Source: an uncultured Clostridia bacterium (GTDB taxonomy: Bacteria; Bacillota; Clostridia; Oscillospirales; QAKW01). From it: a stretch of 64,000 nt of DNA. Location of the stretch: contig CALXGQ010000013.1 in assembly GCA_944387895.1 (NCBI GenBank), positions 35,186-99,185 of the forward strand, given 5' to 3'. A model generated the notes under the pieces. That model was given only the letters and a program-made list of their open reading frames with translations. It was not told the DNA's origin and did no database searches. Below are positions 16,119 to 24,983 of the stretch, in pieces. Made by a program: the position numbers and the translations under genes. The first letter of the stretch is position 1; every line of letters starts with the position of its first letter.

Positions 16119-16823
16119 ATGGGAAAGGATGTCATTATCGCCTGCGATTTTGCAGGCAGGGAAGAAACGCTGCGTTTTCTGGATCTTTTTGAAAAGGAGC
16201 AGCGCAAGCCGTTTTTGAAGATCGGCATGGAGCTTTTTTATGCAGAGGGGCCGTCGATCGTGCGGGAGCTGAAGGCGCGGGGACATAAGATTTTTCTGGA
16301 TCTGAAGCTTCACGATATTCCCAATACCGTCAAAAAAGCCATGGCGGTTCTCTCCCGGCTGGATGTTGATATGACCAATCTCCATGCCGCCGGAACCGTT
16401 TCGATGATGGAAGCTGCGCTGGCCGGCCTGACCCGGCCGGACGGGAGCCGCCCTCTCCTGATCGCGGTGACGCAGCTCACCTCCACCGATCAGGAACGGA
16501 TGGAGCGGGAGCTTTTGATTCGGGAACCCATCGACCGGGTGGTGATGCATTATGCCTCCAATGCGGCGAAAGCCGGGCTGGACGGCGTTGTGTGCTCGCC
16601 GCTGGAGGCGGGAAAGGTGCATGAAACCTGCGGCCGGAGCTTTCTGACGGTAACGCCCGGAGTGCGTTTTGCCGATGGGGACGCCGGGGACCAGAAGCGG
16701 ATCATGACCCCCGCCGAGGCCAAAAGGATTGGGAGCGATTATATTGTTGTGGGTCGCCCCATCACGGCGGCGGAGGATCCGGTGGCGGCATACCGCCGCT
16801 GCGTGGCGGAGTTTTGCGATTGA
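16119..16823 (+). CDS. pyrF: Orotidine 5'-phosphate decarboxylase
   Basis: Last step of UMP synthesis, decarboxylating OMP. The active-site signature DLKLHDIPNT with its Asp-Lys pair is complete, followed by NLHAAG, TVTPGVRF and VVGRPITAAEDP for phosphate binding. The length of 234 residues matches the short bacterial type. ATG at 16119 has the AGGAGGAG site in the last codons of pyrD. Tight packing between pyrD and pyrE supports one operon. Confidence 0.96.
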   Translation: MGKDVIIACDFAGREETLRFLDLFEKEQRKPFLKIGMELFYAEGPSIVRELKARGHKIFLDLKLHDIPNTVKKAMAVLSRLDVDMTNLHAAGTVSMMEAALAGLTRPDGSRPLLIAVTQLTSTDQERMERELLIREPIDRVVMHYASNAAKAGLDGVVCSPLEAGKVHETCGRSFLTVTPGVRFADGDAGDQKRIMTPAEAKRIGSDYIVVGRPITAAEDPVAAYRRCVAEFCD

Positions 16824-16838
16824 GAAGGGAGCGTAATC

Positions 16839-17495
16839 ATGGAGGCTTATAAAAGAGAGTTTATTCAGTTCCTGCAGGCTGCCGGGGTGTTGAAATTCGG
16901 CGATTTCACAGCCAAGAGCGGGCGGAAGATCCCATATTTCATCAATGCCGGCGATATTAAAACCGGAGCGCAGATCGCCAGGCTGGGCGAATTTTACGCC
17001 AGGGCCTATCTGGAAAAGCTGGGGAAAAAGAGGGCGGTATTGTATGGGCCGGCCTATAAGGGGATCTCCATCGCCGTATCGGCATCGATCGCTCTGGCGG
17101 GCAACGGGCTGGACGTTCCGTTCTTTTTCAACCGCAAAGAGGCGAAGGACCATGGCGAGGGCGGAATCTTCGTGGGATATCTGCCGCAGGCGGGAGAAGA
17201 GATCGTGATCGTGGAGGACGTCATTACCGCCGGAACCGCCATCCGCGAAAGCATGGCCAATCTGAGCACGCTGGAGGGCGCGGCGGTGTCGGCGGTTTTC
17301 GTGATGGTAGACCGCAAGGAAAAGGGCCGCGGCGCCCGATCCGCCATGGCGGAAATCGAGGAGGAATATGGCTTCCCGGTTTATTCGGTGGTGGATGTCT
17401 ACGACATTATTGCGTATCTGGAAGAAGATCCGGCAAATGAGGAAAACGTCGCCCGGATCCGGAATTATCTGGCGGTAAATGGAGCGGAAGAATGA
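16839..17495 (+). CDS. pyrE: Orotate phosphoribosyltransferase
   Basis: Joins orotate and PRPP to give OMP, substrate of PyrF. A longer-type OPRTase (218 residues) with the N-terminal hood ([16 protein letters not shown]), YGPAYKGI, the flexible-loop [13 protein letters not shown] and the PRPP motif [15 protein letters not shown] at 16839 is behind GAAGGGAG. The end overlaps pyrB by four bases. Confidence 0.95.
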   Translation: MEAYKREFIQFLQAAGVLKFGDFTAKSGRKIPYFINAGDIKTGAQIARLGEFYARAYLEKLGKKRAVLYGPAYKGISIAVSASIALAGNGLDVPFFFNRKEAKDHGEGGIFVGYLPQAGEEIVIVEDVITAGTAIRESMANLSTLEGAAVSAVFVMVDRKEKGRGARSAMAEIEEEYGFPVYSVVDVYDIIAYLEEDPANEENVARIRNYLAVNGAEE

Positions 17496-18409
17496 AAAAT
17501 CTGATTGACATTTTGGAGCTGTCTACCGAAGAACTGGACGAATTGATCGCATTGGCGGAGGATATCATTGCCCGGCCGGAGAAATACCGAGAGAGCTGTC
17601 GATATAAAAAGCTTGCCACCCTCTTTTTTGAGCCGTCCACCCGAACGCGGCTGAGCTTTGAGGCGGCGATGTATGAGCTGGGCGGGCAGGTTCTTTCCGT
17701 TTCCAGCGGAAGCAGCTCTTCGGCCGCCAAGGGCGAAAGCGTAGCCGATACCGCCAAAACGGTTAGCTGCTATGCGGATATCATCGCCATGCGGCATCCG
17801 AAGGAAGGGGCGCCGCTGGTGGCGGCGATGAACGCCACCGTGCCGGTGATCAACGCCGGGGACGGCGGACATAATCATCCCACCCAGACGCTGGCGGATC
17901 TGCTGACGATCTGGCGGGAAAAAGGGCGCATTACCGGGCTGACGATCGGGCTGTGCGGCGATCTGAAATTCGGGCGCACGGTTCATTCGCTGATCGCGGC
18001 GATGGCGCGGTATCCCGGGAACCGGTTTGTGCTGATCTCCCCGGAGGAGCTGAAGCTTCCCAGCTATGTCAAAAAGGACGTGCTGAAAAACAGAAATATC
18101 CCCTATACCCAGACCACCGATCTGGAGGGCGCGCTGCCGGAGCTGGATATTCTCTACATGACCCGGGTTCAGCGGGAGCGGTTTTTCAACGAGGAGGACT
18201 ATCTGCGCCTGAAAGACAGCTATATCCTGACGCCGGAAAAGCTGGAAAAGGCCTCCAAAACCCTTTCAATCCTGCATCCGCTGCCGCGTGTCAATGAAAT
18301 CAGCGTGGGGGTGGACGCCGATCCCAGAGCCGTTTATTTCAAGCAGGTGCTGAACGGAAAATATATGCGGATGGCGCTGATCTTGAAGATGCTGGAGGTA
18401 GAAGTATGA
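17492..18409 (+). CDS. pyrB: Aspartate carbamoyltransferase catalytic chain
   Basis: Condenses carbamoyl phosphate with aspartate, the committed pyrimidine step. The carbamoyl-phosphate site [16 protein letters not shown] is intact, as are the 80s loop (SSSAAKGES), [22 protein letters not shown], and [10 protein letters not shown]. The length, 305 residues, is standard. It overlaps both pyrE and pyrI by four bases. With pyrI beside it, the enzyme is expected to form the allosteric dodecamer of the enteric type. Confidence 0.96.
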   Translation: MKNLIDILELSTEELDELIALAEDIIARPEKYRESCRYKKLATLFFEPSTRTRLSFEAAMYELGGQVLSVSSGSSSSAAKGESVADTAKTVSCYADIIAMRHPKEGAPLVAAMNATVPVINAGDGGHNHPTQTLADLLTIWREKGRITGLTIGLCGDLKFGRTVHSLIAAMARYPGNRFVLISPEELKLPSYVKKDVLKNRNIPYTQTTDLEGALPELDILYMTRVQRERFFNEEDYLRLKDSYILTPEKLEKASKTLSILHPLPRVNEISVGVDADPRAVYFKQVLNGKYMRMALILKMLEVEV

Positions 18410-18825
18410 AAATCGACTCAATTAAAAATGGGATCGTGATCGATCACATCACGGCCGGGCGCGGTCTGGAGCTGTATCAATTGCTGAAGCTGGATCGACT
18501 GGACTGTTCGGTGGCGATCATCCAGAATGTCCATAGCAATAAGATGGGGCGCAAGGATATCATCAAGATCGACGCGGATATCGATTTGGATATGGATATC
18601 CTGGGCTATGCGGATCCGGACGTCACGGTGGATATCATCAAAGACAGCGCGCTGGTGGAGAAGCGGTCCATTGATCTGCCCCCGCAGCTGACGAACGTGA
18701 TTTTCTGCAAGAACCCCCGTTGTATCACCGCAACGGAGCAGGAGCTTCCCCACGTTTTCCGGCTGACCGATCTTGAAAACCGGATCTATCGCTGCATTTA
18801 CTGCGAAACCAAAGCCAATAAATAG
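18406..18825 (+). CDS. pyrI: Aspartate carbamoyltransferase regulatory chain
   Basis: Allosteric subunit that binds CTP/ATP and tunes PyrB. The N-terminal nucleotide domain ([19 protein letters not shown]) is followed by a zinc domain with the four ligands Cys-x4-Cys (CKNPRC) and Cys-x2-Cys (CIYC). The length is 139 residues, slightly below the enteric form. Its presence means that UMP synthesis is under feedback control at the enzyme level in addition to the leader upstream. It ends the operon, with a strong terminator four bases after the stop. Confidence 0.95.
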   Translation: MKIDSIKNGIVIDHITAGRGLELYQLLKLDRLDCSVAIIQNVHSNKMGRKDIIKIDADIDLDMDILGYADPDVTVDIIKDSALVEKRSIDLPPQLTNVIFCKNPRCITATEQELPHVFRLTDLENRIYRCIYCETKANK

Positions 18826-18826
18826 C

Positions 18827-18863
18827 AAAAAAGCAATCTCCCGGCGGGGAGATTGCTTTTTTT
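18827..18863 (+). terminator. Terminator of the pyr operon
   Basis: AAAAAAGCAATCTCC, loop CGGC, GGGGAGATTGCTTTTTTT: a near-perfect stem with flanking A and T tracts. Confidence 0.9.
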
Positions 18864-18904
18864 GAGGGCGGAGAAAAACCGCCGGCGGATTGAGGATTTT
18901 TTAA

Positions 18905-18933
18905 TAGACTTTTCATAAAGAGTATGTTATACT
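18905..18933 (+). promoter_or_regulatory. Promoter of lepB
   Basis: TAGACT at 18905-18910, 17 bases, TATACT at 18928-18933. Confidence 0.6.
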
Positions 18934-18989
18934 GATATATTATTAGGCAAAGCCGATCAATCCGAACTGGCGTAAAGGGGAGAGCTTTG

Positions 18990-19502
18990 ATGAAAAAAAT
19001 AACGAAAATACTGATGGAGCTGGCCGATTCCATCGTGGTCGCTCTGGTGGCGGTCATGGTGATTTTTACGCTGATCTGCCGCGTATATGTGGTGGACGGC
19101 GCGTCGATGCATTCAACCCTGGCCGACGGCGACCGGCTTTTGGTTTCCAATCTGTTTTATACGCCTGAGCAGGGGGATATCGTCTGCTTTATGGCGGTAA
19201 ACAACGATGAAAAGGTGCTGGTCAAGCGGGTCATTGCCACCGCCGGCCAGACGATCGATATCACCGAGGATTATCGGGTGGAGGTCGACGGCGTTGTGCT
19301 GCAGGAGGACTATCTGGACGAGGGGATCTATACTTCGGCTAAGGATTTTGATTTTCCCTATACGGTCCAGGAGGGCGAGGTTTTCTGCATGGGAGATAAC
19401 CGGGTCAATTCCAAGGACAGCCGCGATCTTGGCCCCATTGAAACGAAATATATTCTGGGTCGGCTGGTGATCCGGCTGTTCCCGCACTTCGGCCGCGTAT
19501 AA
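18990..19502 (+). CDS. lepB: Type I signal peptidase
   Basis: Membrane-anchored serine protease that removes signal peptides from exported proteins on the outer membrane face. One N-terminal helix (residues 12-30), then box B GASMHSTL with the nucleophile Ser39 (the usual Pro after SMx is Ser), box D VKRVIA with the general base Lys79, and box E GDNRVNSKDSRDLGP. ATG at 18990 follows AAGGGGAGA; a TTG codon directly upstream is rejected. At 170 residues it is a typical Gram-positive SipS-type enzyme. Monocistronic. Confidence 0.94.
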   Translation: MKKITKILMELADSIVVALVAVMVIFTLICRVYVVDGASMHSTLADGDRLLVSNLFYTPEQGDIVCFMAVNNDEKVLVKRVIATAGQTIDITEDYRVEVDGVVLQEDYLDEGIYTSAKDFDFPYTVQEGEVFCMGDNRVNSKDSRDLGPIETKYILGRLVIRLFPHFGRV

Positions 19503-19635
19503 GCGCCGTGCCGGAGCGGGCGGTGAGGAAGGCGGCGCGTTGTTTTCAGTCCCGGGAGGGCGTACTTGCGCCCTGAAAGGGCGGCGCAAAGCCTCCGGCC
19601 GATGCGGGAAAACGGTTGATTATAAAGCCGCATGG

Positions 19636-19666
19636 AAGAGTAAATCGCCGAGATTTGCTCTTTTTA
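19636..19666 (+). terminator. Terminator between lepB and rbgA
   Basis: AAGAGTAAATC, loop GCCGA, GATTTGCTCTTTTT. One mismatch in the stem. The preceding 130 bases after lepB hold no gene that I can support. Confidence 0.6.
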
Positions 19667-19703
19667 TGTTATAGTCCGTATTAGGGAAGGGAAGTGAAAA
19701 AGG

Positions 19704-20588
19704 ATGGATCATTCCGAAAAAGAGGCTCCGAAAACAATTGTCAACTGGTATCCGGGACATATGACCAAAACCCGGCGTTATATCGAAAAAAATATCGGTC
19801 TGGTCGATCTGGCCATTGAGGTCGCCGACGCGCGGATCGTAAAAAGCAGCCGCAATCCGGATCTGGATCGCCTGCTGGGCGGAAAAAAGCGGCTGGTGGT
19901 GCTGGCCAAGCGGGATCTGGCCGATGAAGAGGTCAATCGGGCCTGGGAGTCCTATTTCCGAGCGACCGGCCAGCCGGTTCTGTTTTTGAACACCCTTTCC
20001 GGGCAGGGCGTTTCGGAAATATTGCCGACGGTGCGCCGCCTTCTGGCCGATCAGCTGGAGCGGGCGAAGGCCAAAGGGATCCGTAAAACCATCCGGCTGA
20101 TGATCTGCGGCGTCCCCAATTCCGGCAAAAGCACGCTAATCAACGCTCTTTGCCGGCGGCGGGCGGCGGAGGCGCAGGATCGGCCGGGCGTCACCCGCGG
20201 CGGGCAGTGGTATACCCTGCAAAAGGACGTGGAGCTGCTGGATACGCCGGGGCTTTTATGGAATAAATTTGAAGATATGCAGGTGGGGATCTACCTTGCC
20301 CTCACCGGAGCGGTGCGCGACGAAGTGGTCGATCGCGAGGCTCTGGCGCTGGAATTGATTCGGATTTTGCAGGCGCGGTATCCGCAGGAGCTGGAAGCGC
20401 GGTATAAGCTCTCCGCCACGGAAGGCCGGGAGCCGCTGGACGTTTATGAGGAGATCTGCCGCAAACGCGGGTTTTTGCTGCGCGGGAACGACTTTGACTA
20501 TACCCGGTGCGCCGCCGTTTTGCTGGATGAGTTCCGCAGCGGCAAGATCGGCAGGATCTCTTTGGAGGTGCCTGATGCTGGAGCGTGA
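19704..20588 (+). CDS. rbgA: Ribosome biogenesis GTPase RbgA (YlqF)
   Basis: Circularly permuted GTPase that completes 50S subunit assembly. The G motifs appear in the expected permuted order: G4 (AKRDL), G1 (GVPNSGKST), G2 (PGVTRGGQW) and G3 (DTPGLL). The G4 motif is normally NKxD; here the asparagine is alanine, which is unusual for a GTPase. The N-terminal NWYPGHMTKT and the C-terminal RNA-binding domain are normal, and the length is 294 residues. It is directly followed by rnhB, the same pair as in Bacillus, with a 14-base overlap. Confidence 0.92.
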   Translation: MDHSEKEAPKTIVNWYPGHMTKTRRYIEKNIGLVDLAIEVADARIVKSSRNPDLDRLLGGKKRLVVLAKRDLADEEVNRAWESYFRATGQPVLFLNTLSGQGVSEILPTVRRLLADQLERAKAKGIRKTIRLMICGVPNSGKSTLINALCRRRAAEAQDRPGVTRGGQWYTLQKDVELLDTPGLLWNKFEDMQVGIYLALTGAVRDEVVDREALALELIRILQARYPQELEARYKLSATEGREPLDVYEEICRKRGFLLRGNDFDYTRCAAVLLDEFRSGKIGRISLEVPDAGA

Positions 20589-21180
20589 ATGGGAGGAACG
20601 GTGCCGCCGGGAGGGCTATCATGCCGTTTGCGGCGTGGATGAAGCGGGGCGCGGCTGCCTTTGCGGCCCGGTCTGCGCCGCGGCGGTGATCTTGCCGGAA
20701 AACTGGAATCACCCGATGCTGAATGATTCCAAAAAGCTCTCGCCGAAGAAGCGGGAGGCGCTTTATGACGATATCACCGGTCATGCTCTGGCGTGGGCGG
20801 TTGGCTGGGGCAGCGTGGAGGAAATCGATCGGCTGAATATTCTGAACGCCGCCATGCTGGCGATGCGGCGGGCGATCGAGGCGCTTCCGATCAGCGCCGA
20901 TTATGCGCTGGTCGACGGCAATATCGCCCGGGATTTTCCCATCCCCGCCCGGCCGATCGTGGGGGGCGACGGCATTTCCCCTTCCATCGCCGCGGCGTCG
21001 ATCCTTGCCAAGGTTTCCCGCGACCGGCTGTGCATGGAGCTGGATCGCGCCTATCCCGGCTATGGGATCGCCGGGCATAAGGGCTATTGCACCCGCGCCC
21101 ACCGGGAGGCGCTTCTGGCGCTGGGGCCTTCGCCGATCCATCGAAAAACCTTTATGAAAAAGATTGGGTGCATAAAATGA
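20575..21180 (+). CDS. rnhB: Ribonuclease HII
   Basis: Cleaves RNA in RNA-DNA hybrids and removes misincorporated ribonucleotides. Catalytic acidic residues are Asp22 and Glu23 in GVDEAGRG, Asp114 in VDGN and the Asp in SRDR; NDSKKLSPKKR and GHKGY are also present. The ATG at 20575 sits behind GGAGGTG within the end of rbgA; the open frame extends upstream only as an overprint. The length is 201 residues. It overlaps yraN by an ATGA. Confidence 0.95.
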   Translation: MLEREWEERCRREGYHAVCGVDEAGRGCLCGPVCAAAVILPENWNHPMLNDSKKLSPKKREALYDDITGHALAWAVGWGSVEEIDRLNILNAAMLAMRRAIEALPISADYALVDGNIARDFPIPARPIVGGDGISPSIAAASILAKVSRDRLCMELDRAYPGYGIAGHKGYCTRAHREALLALGPSPIHRKTFMKKIGCIK

Positions 21181-21533
21181 AGGTCTACGGATTAGGATTA
21201 AAGGGAGAGCGCGCTGCGCTGCGCTATCTGAAGAAAAAAGGATGGAAAATACTGGAGCGCAATTTTCAGTGCCGGTTCGGAGAGCTGGATCTGATTGCCG
21301 AGGATCAAAACTGCCTGGTATTTTGCGAGGTCAAAACCCGCAGCGGCGGCATGATTGCCCTGCCGCAGGAGAGCGTGACCTTTGCCAAGCGGCAAAAAAT
21401 GATCAAAACAGCGCAGTTTTGGCTGCAATCCCATCCGTCGGATCAGCCGATGCGCTTTGATGTCATTGCTCTGACCGCCGGCGCCGCCGGGCGCTTTACG
21501 GTGGAGCATCTGGAGAATGCCTTTGACTTATGA
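21177..21533 (+). CDS. yraN: UPF0102 nuclease-fold protein YraN
   Basis: Small restriction-endonuclease-like protein (118 residues) of unknown cellular role, very often beside rnhB. The core motif is GELDLIAED, then FCEVKTR, matching the D/E-x-K nuclease arrangement. It starts with the ATGA overlap at the rnhB stop. The end overlaps the dipeptidase start by 17 bases. Confidence 0.88.
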   Translation: MKVYGLGLKGERAALRYLKKKGWKILERNFQCRFGELDLIAEDQNCLVFCEVKTRSGGMIALPQESVTFAKRQKMIKTAQFWLQSHPSDQPMRFDVIALTAGAAGRFTVEHLENAFDL

Positions 21534-22458
21534 AATGAGATTTTATGGCGATCTGCATTGCGATACGCTATGGCGCTGCTATGAGAACCGCACCGATCTG
21601 GAGGCGCCCGGCCTTCAGGTGCGGCGCGGGCTGCCTTTTCGCCATCTGCAAACCTATGCGATCTATATCCCGGATACCGAGCCGGATCCTTACCGCTATT
21701 TCCGGGCGGTCTATGCCTATGCCCGGGAAATGCTGCGCAAATATCCGGAGATGAAGCTCTGCCGGAATGCCCGCGAGATCGATGAATCCTTTGCAGCCGG
21801 GCAGACCCCCTATCTTTTCAGCGTGGAGGGCGGGGGCTTTTTCGGCACGAACAGTCATAAAAACCAGCGGACGGCCGCCGAGCTGCGGGAAAAGGGCGTC
21901 GCCTTTTTGAGTCTCTGCTATAACCGCGGCAATCATTTGGCCGGGGGCGTCCATTCGGAACAGGGGCTGACCGCCGCCGGCCGGGAAGCCGCGCTGATGC
22001 TGCGGGAAGAAGGGATCACGCTGGATCTTTCACATTTGAACCGTCCTTCGGCGGACGCGCTTCTGGCGCTGCTTCCGGATCACGTTGCGGCCACGCATTC
22101 CAATTGCTTTTCTCTGACCCCCCATCCCCGGAACCTGTCCGATGAACAGATCCGGGCGATCGGCGCCCGCAGCGGCCTGATCGGCGTAAATTTTTATCCA
22201 CCTTTTCTGACTGGGAAAAATACCGCAGGCATCGCCGATATTCTGGCTCATGTCCGCCGGATAACCGCGCTGGCCGGCGGGGAAACCGCGGCGTTTGGCA
22301 GCGATTTCGACGGCATCTCCCGCACGCCGGAGGATTTGCCGGATACCGGGGCGCTGCCCCAGCTGGCGCAGCGGCTTTTTGCGAAATGGGGCGCGGAGCA
22401 GACGGACGCTTTTTTATACGGGAACATGAGGCGCTACCTGGAGAGGAGCCTGCGCTGA
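21517..22458 (+). CDS. Membrane dipeptidase family (peptidase M19)
   Basis: Predicted zinc dipeptidase of the renal dipeptidase fold, hydrolysing dipeptides and often tolerant of D-residues. Metal ligands are visible: DLHCDT (His14, Asp16), the bridging Glu in SVEGG, ATHSN for the next histidine, and DFDG near the end. There is no signal peptide, so it is cytoplasmic. The start may be the ATG at 21517, with GTGGAG ten bases upstream, or the ATG at 21535 just after the yraN stop. The length is 313 residues. A role in peptidoglycan peptide recycling is possible but not shown. Confidence 0.87.
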   Translation: MPLTYEMRFYGDLHCDTLWRCYENRTDLEAPGLQVRRGLPFRHLQTYAIYIPDTEPDPYRYFRAVYAYAREMLRKYPEMKLCRNAREIDESFAAGQTPYLFSVEGGGFFGTNSHKNQRTAAELREKGVAFLSLCYNRGNHLAGGVHSEQGLTAAGREAALMLREEGITLDLSHLNRPSADALLALLPDHVAATHSNCFSLTPHPRNLSDEQIRAIGARSGLIGVNFYPPFLTGKNTAGIADILAHVRRITALAGGETAAFGSDFDGISRTPEDLPDTGALPQLAQRLFAKWGAEQTDAFLYGNMRRYLERSLR

Positions 22459-22463
22459 CCCAA

Positions 22464-22494
22464 AAAAGAAAGCGCCGGTGTTCCGGCGCTTTTG
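22464..22494. terminator. Bidirectional terminator
   Basis: AAAGCGCCGG, loop TGTT, CCGGCGCTTTT, with an A-tract on the left. It can serve the plus-strand dipeptidase gene and the minus-strand DUF1540 gene that converge here. Confidence 0.8.
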
Positions 22495-22501
22495 AGATGG
22501 C

Positions 22502-22663
22502 TTATTTTTCCTTAAAGGTTTTGCAGAAAGTATCGGCGCTGCAGGTGCAGTTTGCGCAGTCGCACACCTCAATTTTTTCGGCGGTGCATTTGTTTTCGCT
22601 GGTGTGGTAAGCGCAGTTGTTTACTTTGCAGTCGACGCCCATATTCACAGGATGATTATTCAT
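22502..22663 (-). CDS. DUF1540 domain protein, cysteine-rich
   Basis: A 53-residue protein with the DUF1540 pattern of regularly spaced cysteines: VDCKVNNCAYHTSENKC followed by VCDCANC and CSADTFC. The cysteines suggest binding of a metal, but the function is unknown. The ATG at 22663 is behind AAAGGAGAG; the reading frame open further upstream lacks support. It stands alone on the minus strand and converges on the dipeptidase gene. Confidence 0.85.
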   Translation of the reverse strand: MNNHPVNMGVDCKVNNCAYHTSENKCTAEKIEVCDCANCTCSADTFCKTFKEK

Positions 22664-22737
22664 GATTTCATCTCTCCTTTCAAAGGGTAGTATGGCTGTC
22701 GCAACAAAAAATATGCAGAATACCGGAGGTGATTTTT

Positions 22738-23511
22738 TTGGCAATTTTTGTATTGGGCGATCCGCATCTTTCTCTTTCCGCCGATAAGCCGATGGATGTA
22801 TTCGGTTCCTGCTGGAAAAATCATGATGAAAAAATCAAAAAAGCATGGCTGGAGCAGGTGAGCGATTCTGATACGGTGGTGCTTGCGGGAGATCTTTCCT
22901 GGGCGATGACGTTAAAAGAAGCGGAAGCAGATCTGCGTTTTTTTCATCAGCTCCCCGGCAGAAAGATCCTGCTGAAGGGCAATCATGATTACTGGTGGGA
23001 AACGACGGCTAAAATGAACCGTTTTTTTGCGGAACGGGGCTGGAAGGACTTTGCCGTTTTGCATAATAATGCCGTTTTTGCGGAGGGGATTTGCCTTTGC
23101 GGAACCCGGGGCTGGGATCCGGAGAGCAGCGAGGAGCAGGACCGGCGGATCCTGAACCGGGAGGTTCAGCGGCTGGCGCTTTCGCTGAAGGCGGCGCCGG
23201 CGGAGGCGGAAAAGATCGTTTTCTTCCATTATCCGCCCTTTGGCGGCAGGCAGGCGCCCTTTGCGCCGCTTCTGAAGGAATCCGGCGTGCGGCGCTGTTA
23301 TTACGGTCATATCCACGGCCCGGGCGTGCGGAGGGCGGAGCCTGTTGAGCAGGATGGGATCGTATACAGGCTGATCTCCGCCGACGCGCTGGACTTTTCA
23401 CCGTTGAAAATCTGGCCGGAACAGGAGATAAATCCGAAAAATAAACAAAATGACCAAAAAAATCACGGTTTTTGGGCGAAACTTCTCTCTCATTTCCGGC
23501 GTAAGTGTTGA
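22738..23511 (+). CDS. Metallophosphoesterase (YkuE/YpbG-like)
   Basis: Calcineurin-like metallophosphatase. All five metal motifs are visible: GDPHL (Asp8, His10), GDLSW, GNHDYW, HYPPF and GHIHGP. The start is the TTG at 22738, seven bases after CGGAGGT; the GTG at 22729 overlaps the ribosome site. The length is 257 residues. The C-terminus is lysine-rich and runs into the promoter of tig. The substrate is unknown: cyclic nucleotides and other phosphodiesters are handled in this family. Confidence 0.88.
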   Translation: MAIFVLGDPHLSLSADKPMDVFGSCWKNHDEKIKKAWLEQVSDSDTVVLAGDLSWAMTLKEAEADLRFFHQLPGRKILLKGNHDYWWETTAKMNRFFAERGWKDFAVLHNNAVFAEGICLCGTRGWDPESSEEQDRRILNREVQRLALSLKAAPAEAEKIVFFHYPPFGGRQAPFAPLLKESGVRRCYYGHIHGPGVRRAEPVEQDGIVYRLISADALDFSPLKIWPEQEINPKNKQNDQKNHGFWAKLLSHFRRKC

Positions 23512-23536
23512 CTTTTTACGCCGTTGATTATAAAAT
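23508..23536 (+). promoter_or_regulatory. Promoter of tig with an inverted repeat around the -35 box
   Basis: TTGACT at 23508-23513, 17 bases, TAAAAT at 23531-23536. CGGCGTAA (23497-23504) and TTACGCCG (23516-23523) form a perfect 8-bp inverted repeat with an 11-base spacer centred on the -35 box. Confidence 0.65.
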
Positions 23537-23577
23537 ATTAGAGTTATGAAGCGAATTCATATGGAGGTAAAAATAGG

Positions 23578-24954
23578 ATGACTGTAAAAGAAGTGAAGAA
23601 TCTGGGAAAAAGCGCTGTGGAGCTGACCGTTGAAGTAAAGGGCGAGGCCTTTAAAGCGGCGGTGGACGATGCGTTCAAAAAGAATCTTTCCAAGATCACG
23701 GTGCCCGGATTCCGTAAGGGGAAAGCGCCCCGGAAGATCGTTGAGAGAATGTATGGCGAGGGCGTGTTTTTTGAAGACGCAGTAAATGCGCTTTATCCGA
23801 AAGCATACGACGACGCGGTCGCGGAGGCCGGTCTTAAAGTGGTTTCCCGTCCGGAGATCGAAATCACCGAGGTGGACGCCGAAGGCTTTACCTTCAAGGC
23901 GGTAGTAACGGTAAAACCCGAAGTGACGGTGAAGCAGTATAAAGGTTTAAAGGCGACCAAAACCGTCTATAATGTAGCTGAATCCGAAGTGAAGGCGGAG
24001 CTGGAGCGGCTCCAGAAGCAGAACGAGCGCACCGTTACGGTGGAGCGTGCGTCCAAAGACGGCGATACGGTCAACATCAATTTTGAAGGCTCTGTCGACG
24101 GCGTTCCCTTTGATGGCGGAAAGGGCGAGAACTATGATCTGGTTCTCGGCTCCGGCAGCTTTATTCCCGGCTTTGAGCCTCAGTTGGTGGGCAAAAAGGC
24201 CGGCGAGGACGTGGCGGTTGAGGTGACCTTCCCCGAAGATTATCACGCAGAAGACCTGAAGGGGAAAGCGGCTGTTTTTGCCTGCCATGTGAACGAGGTC
24301 AAGGAAATCGAGGCTCCCGCTCTGGACGATGAGTTTGCCAAGGACGTCAGCGAATTTGATACCCTTGCCGATCTGAAGAAGGATATCAAAAAGAAGCTGA
24401 AGGAGCAAAAGGAAAAGCAGTCCGCCAACGAGCTGGACAACGCGCTGATCGACGCGCTTCTGGAAAACACCGAGCTTGAGGTTCCCGACGTTATGATCCA
24501 GCAGAAGGTCGATGGTATGTGCGGCGAATTTGAGCAGCGGCTTGCCGGTTCCGGCCTGAATCTCAAGACCTACCTGCAGTATACCGGCATGGATAACGAG
24601 GCGTTCCGCAAGGGCTTTGAGGCCGACGCCGAAAAGCAGGTCAAGGTGCGGCTGGCGCTGGAAAAGGTTGTGGAGATGGAAGGCGTTGTGGTATCCGATG
24701 AAGAGATCGAGAAGGAATACAAGGATATCGCCGACGCTTACGGAATGCCGGCCGATCAGGTCAAAATGTATCTGCCCAAGGACGACGTGACCATGGATTG
24801 CGCCGTTGCCAAGGCTGTGGAGCTGATTCGGAGCAACGCTGAAATTACTGAGGAGAAGGCGGCTGCCAAAAAGCCTGCCGCGAAAAAGCCCGCCGCGAAA
24901 AAAACGGCTGCAAAAGCGGAAAAGGAGCCTGCGGAGGAGCCTGAGGCGAAATAA
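23578..24954 (+). CDS. tig: Trigger factor with a lysine/alanine-rich C-terminal tail
   Basis: Ribosome-associated chaperone and prolyl isomerase. The N-terminal ribosome-binding domain contains the signature GFRKGKAP, the FKBP domain lies near residues 155-245 ([20 protein letters not shown]), and the helical arms follow. The last 30 residues are an [18 protein letters not shown] repeat ending in an acidic [11 protein letters not shown], not part of the canonical fold. The total is 458 residues. clpP and clpX follow directly, the common tig-clpP-clpX order. The start has AGGTAAAAATAGG upstream. Confidence 0.95.
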   Translation: MTVKEVKNLGKSAVELTVEVKGEAFKAAVDDAFKKNLSKITVPGFRKGKAPRKIVERMYGEGVFFEDAVNALYPKAYDDAVAEAGLKVVSRPEIEITEVDAEGFTFKAVVTVKPEVTVKQYKGLKATKTVYNVAESEVKAELERLQKQNERTVTVERASKDGDTVNINFEGSVDGVPFDGGKGENYDLVLGSGSFIPGFEPQLVGKKAGEDVAVEVTFPEDYHAEDLKGKAAVFACHVNEVKEIEAPALDDEFAKDVSEFDTLADLKKDIKKKLKEQKEKQSANELDNALIDALLENTELEVPDVMIQQKVDGMCGEFEQRLAGSGLNLKTYLQYTGMDNEAFRKGFEADAEKQVKVRLALEKVVEMEGVVVSDEEIEKEYKDIADAYGMPADQVKMYLPKDDVTMDCAVAKAVELIRSNAEITEEKAAAKKPAAKKPAAKKTAAKAEKEPAEEPEAK

Positions 24955-24983
24955 TTCTGATTGAGTATCGGAGGAGTTTATCT

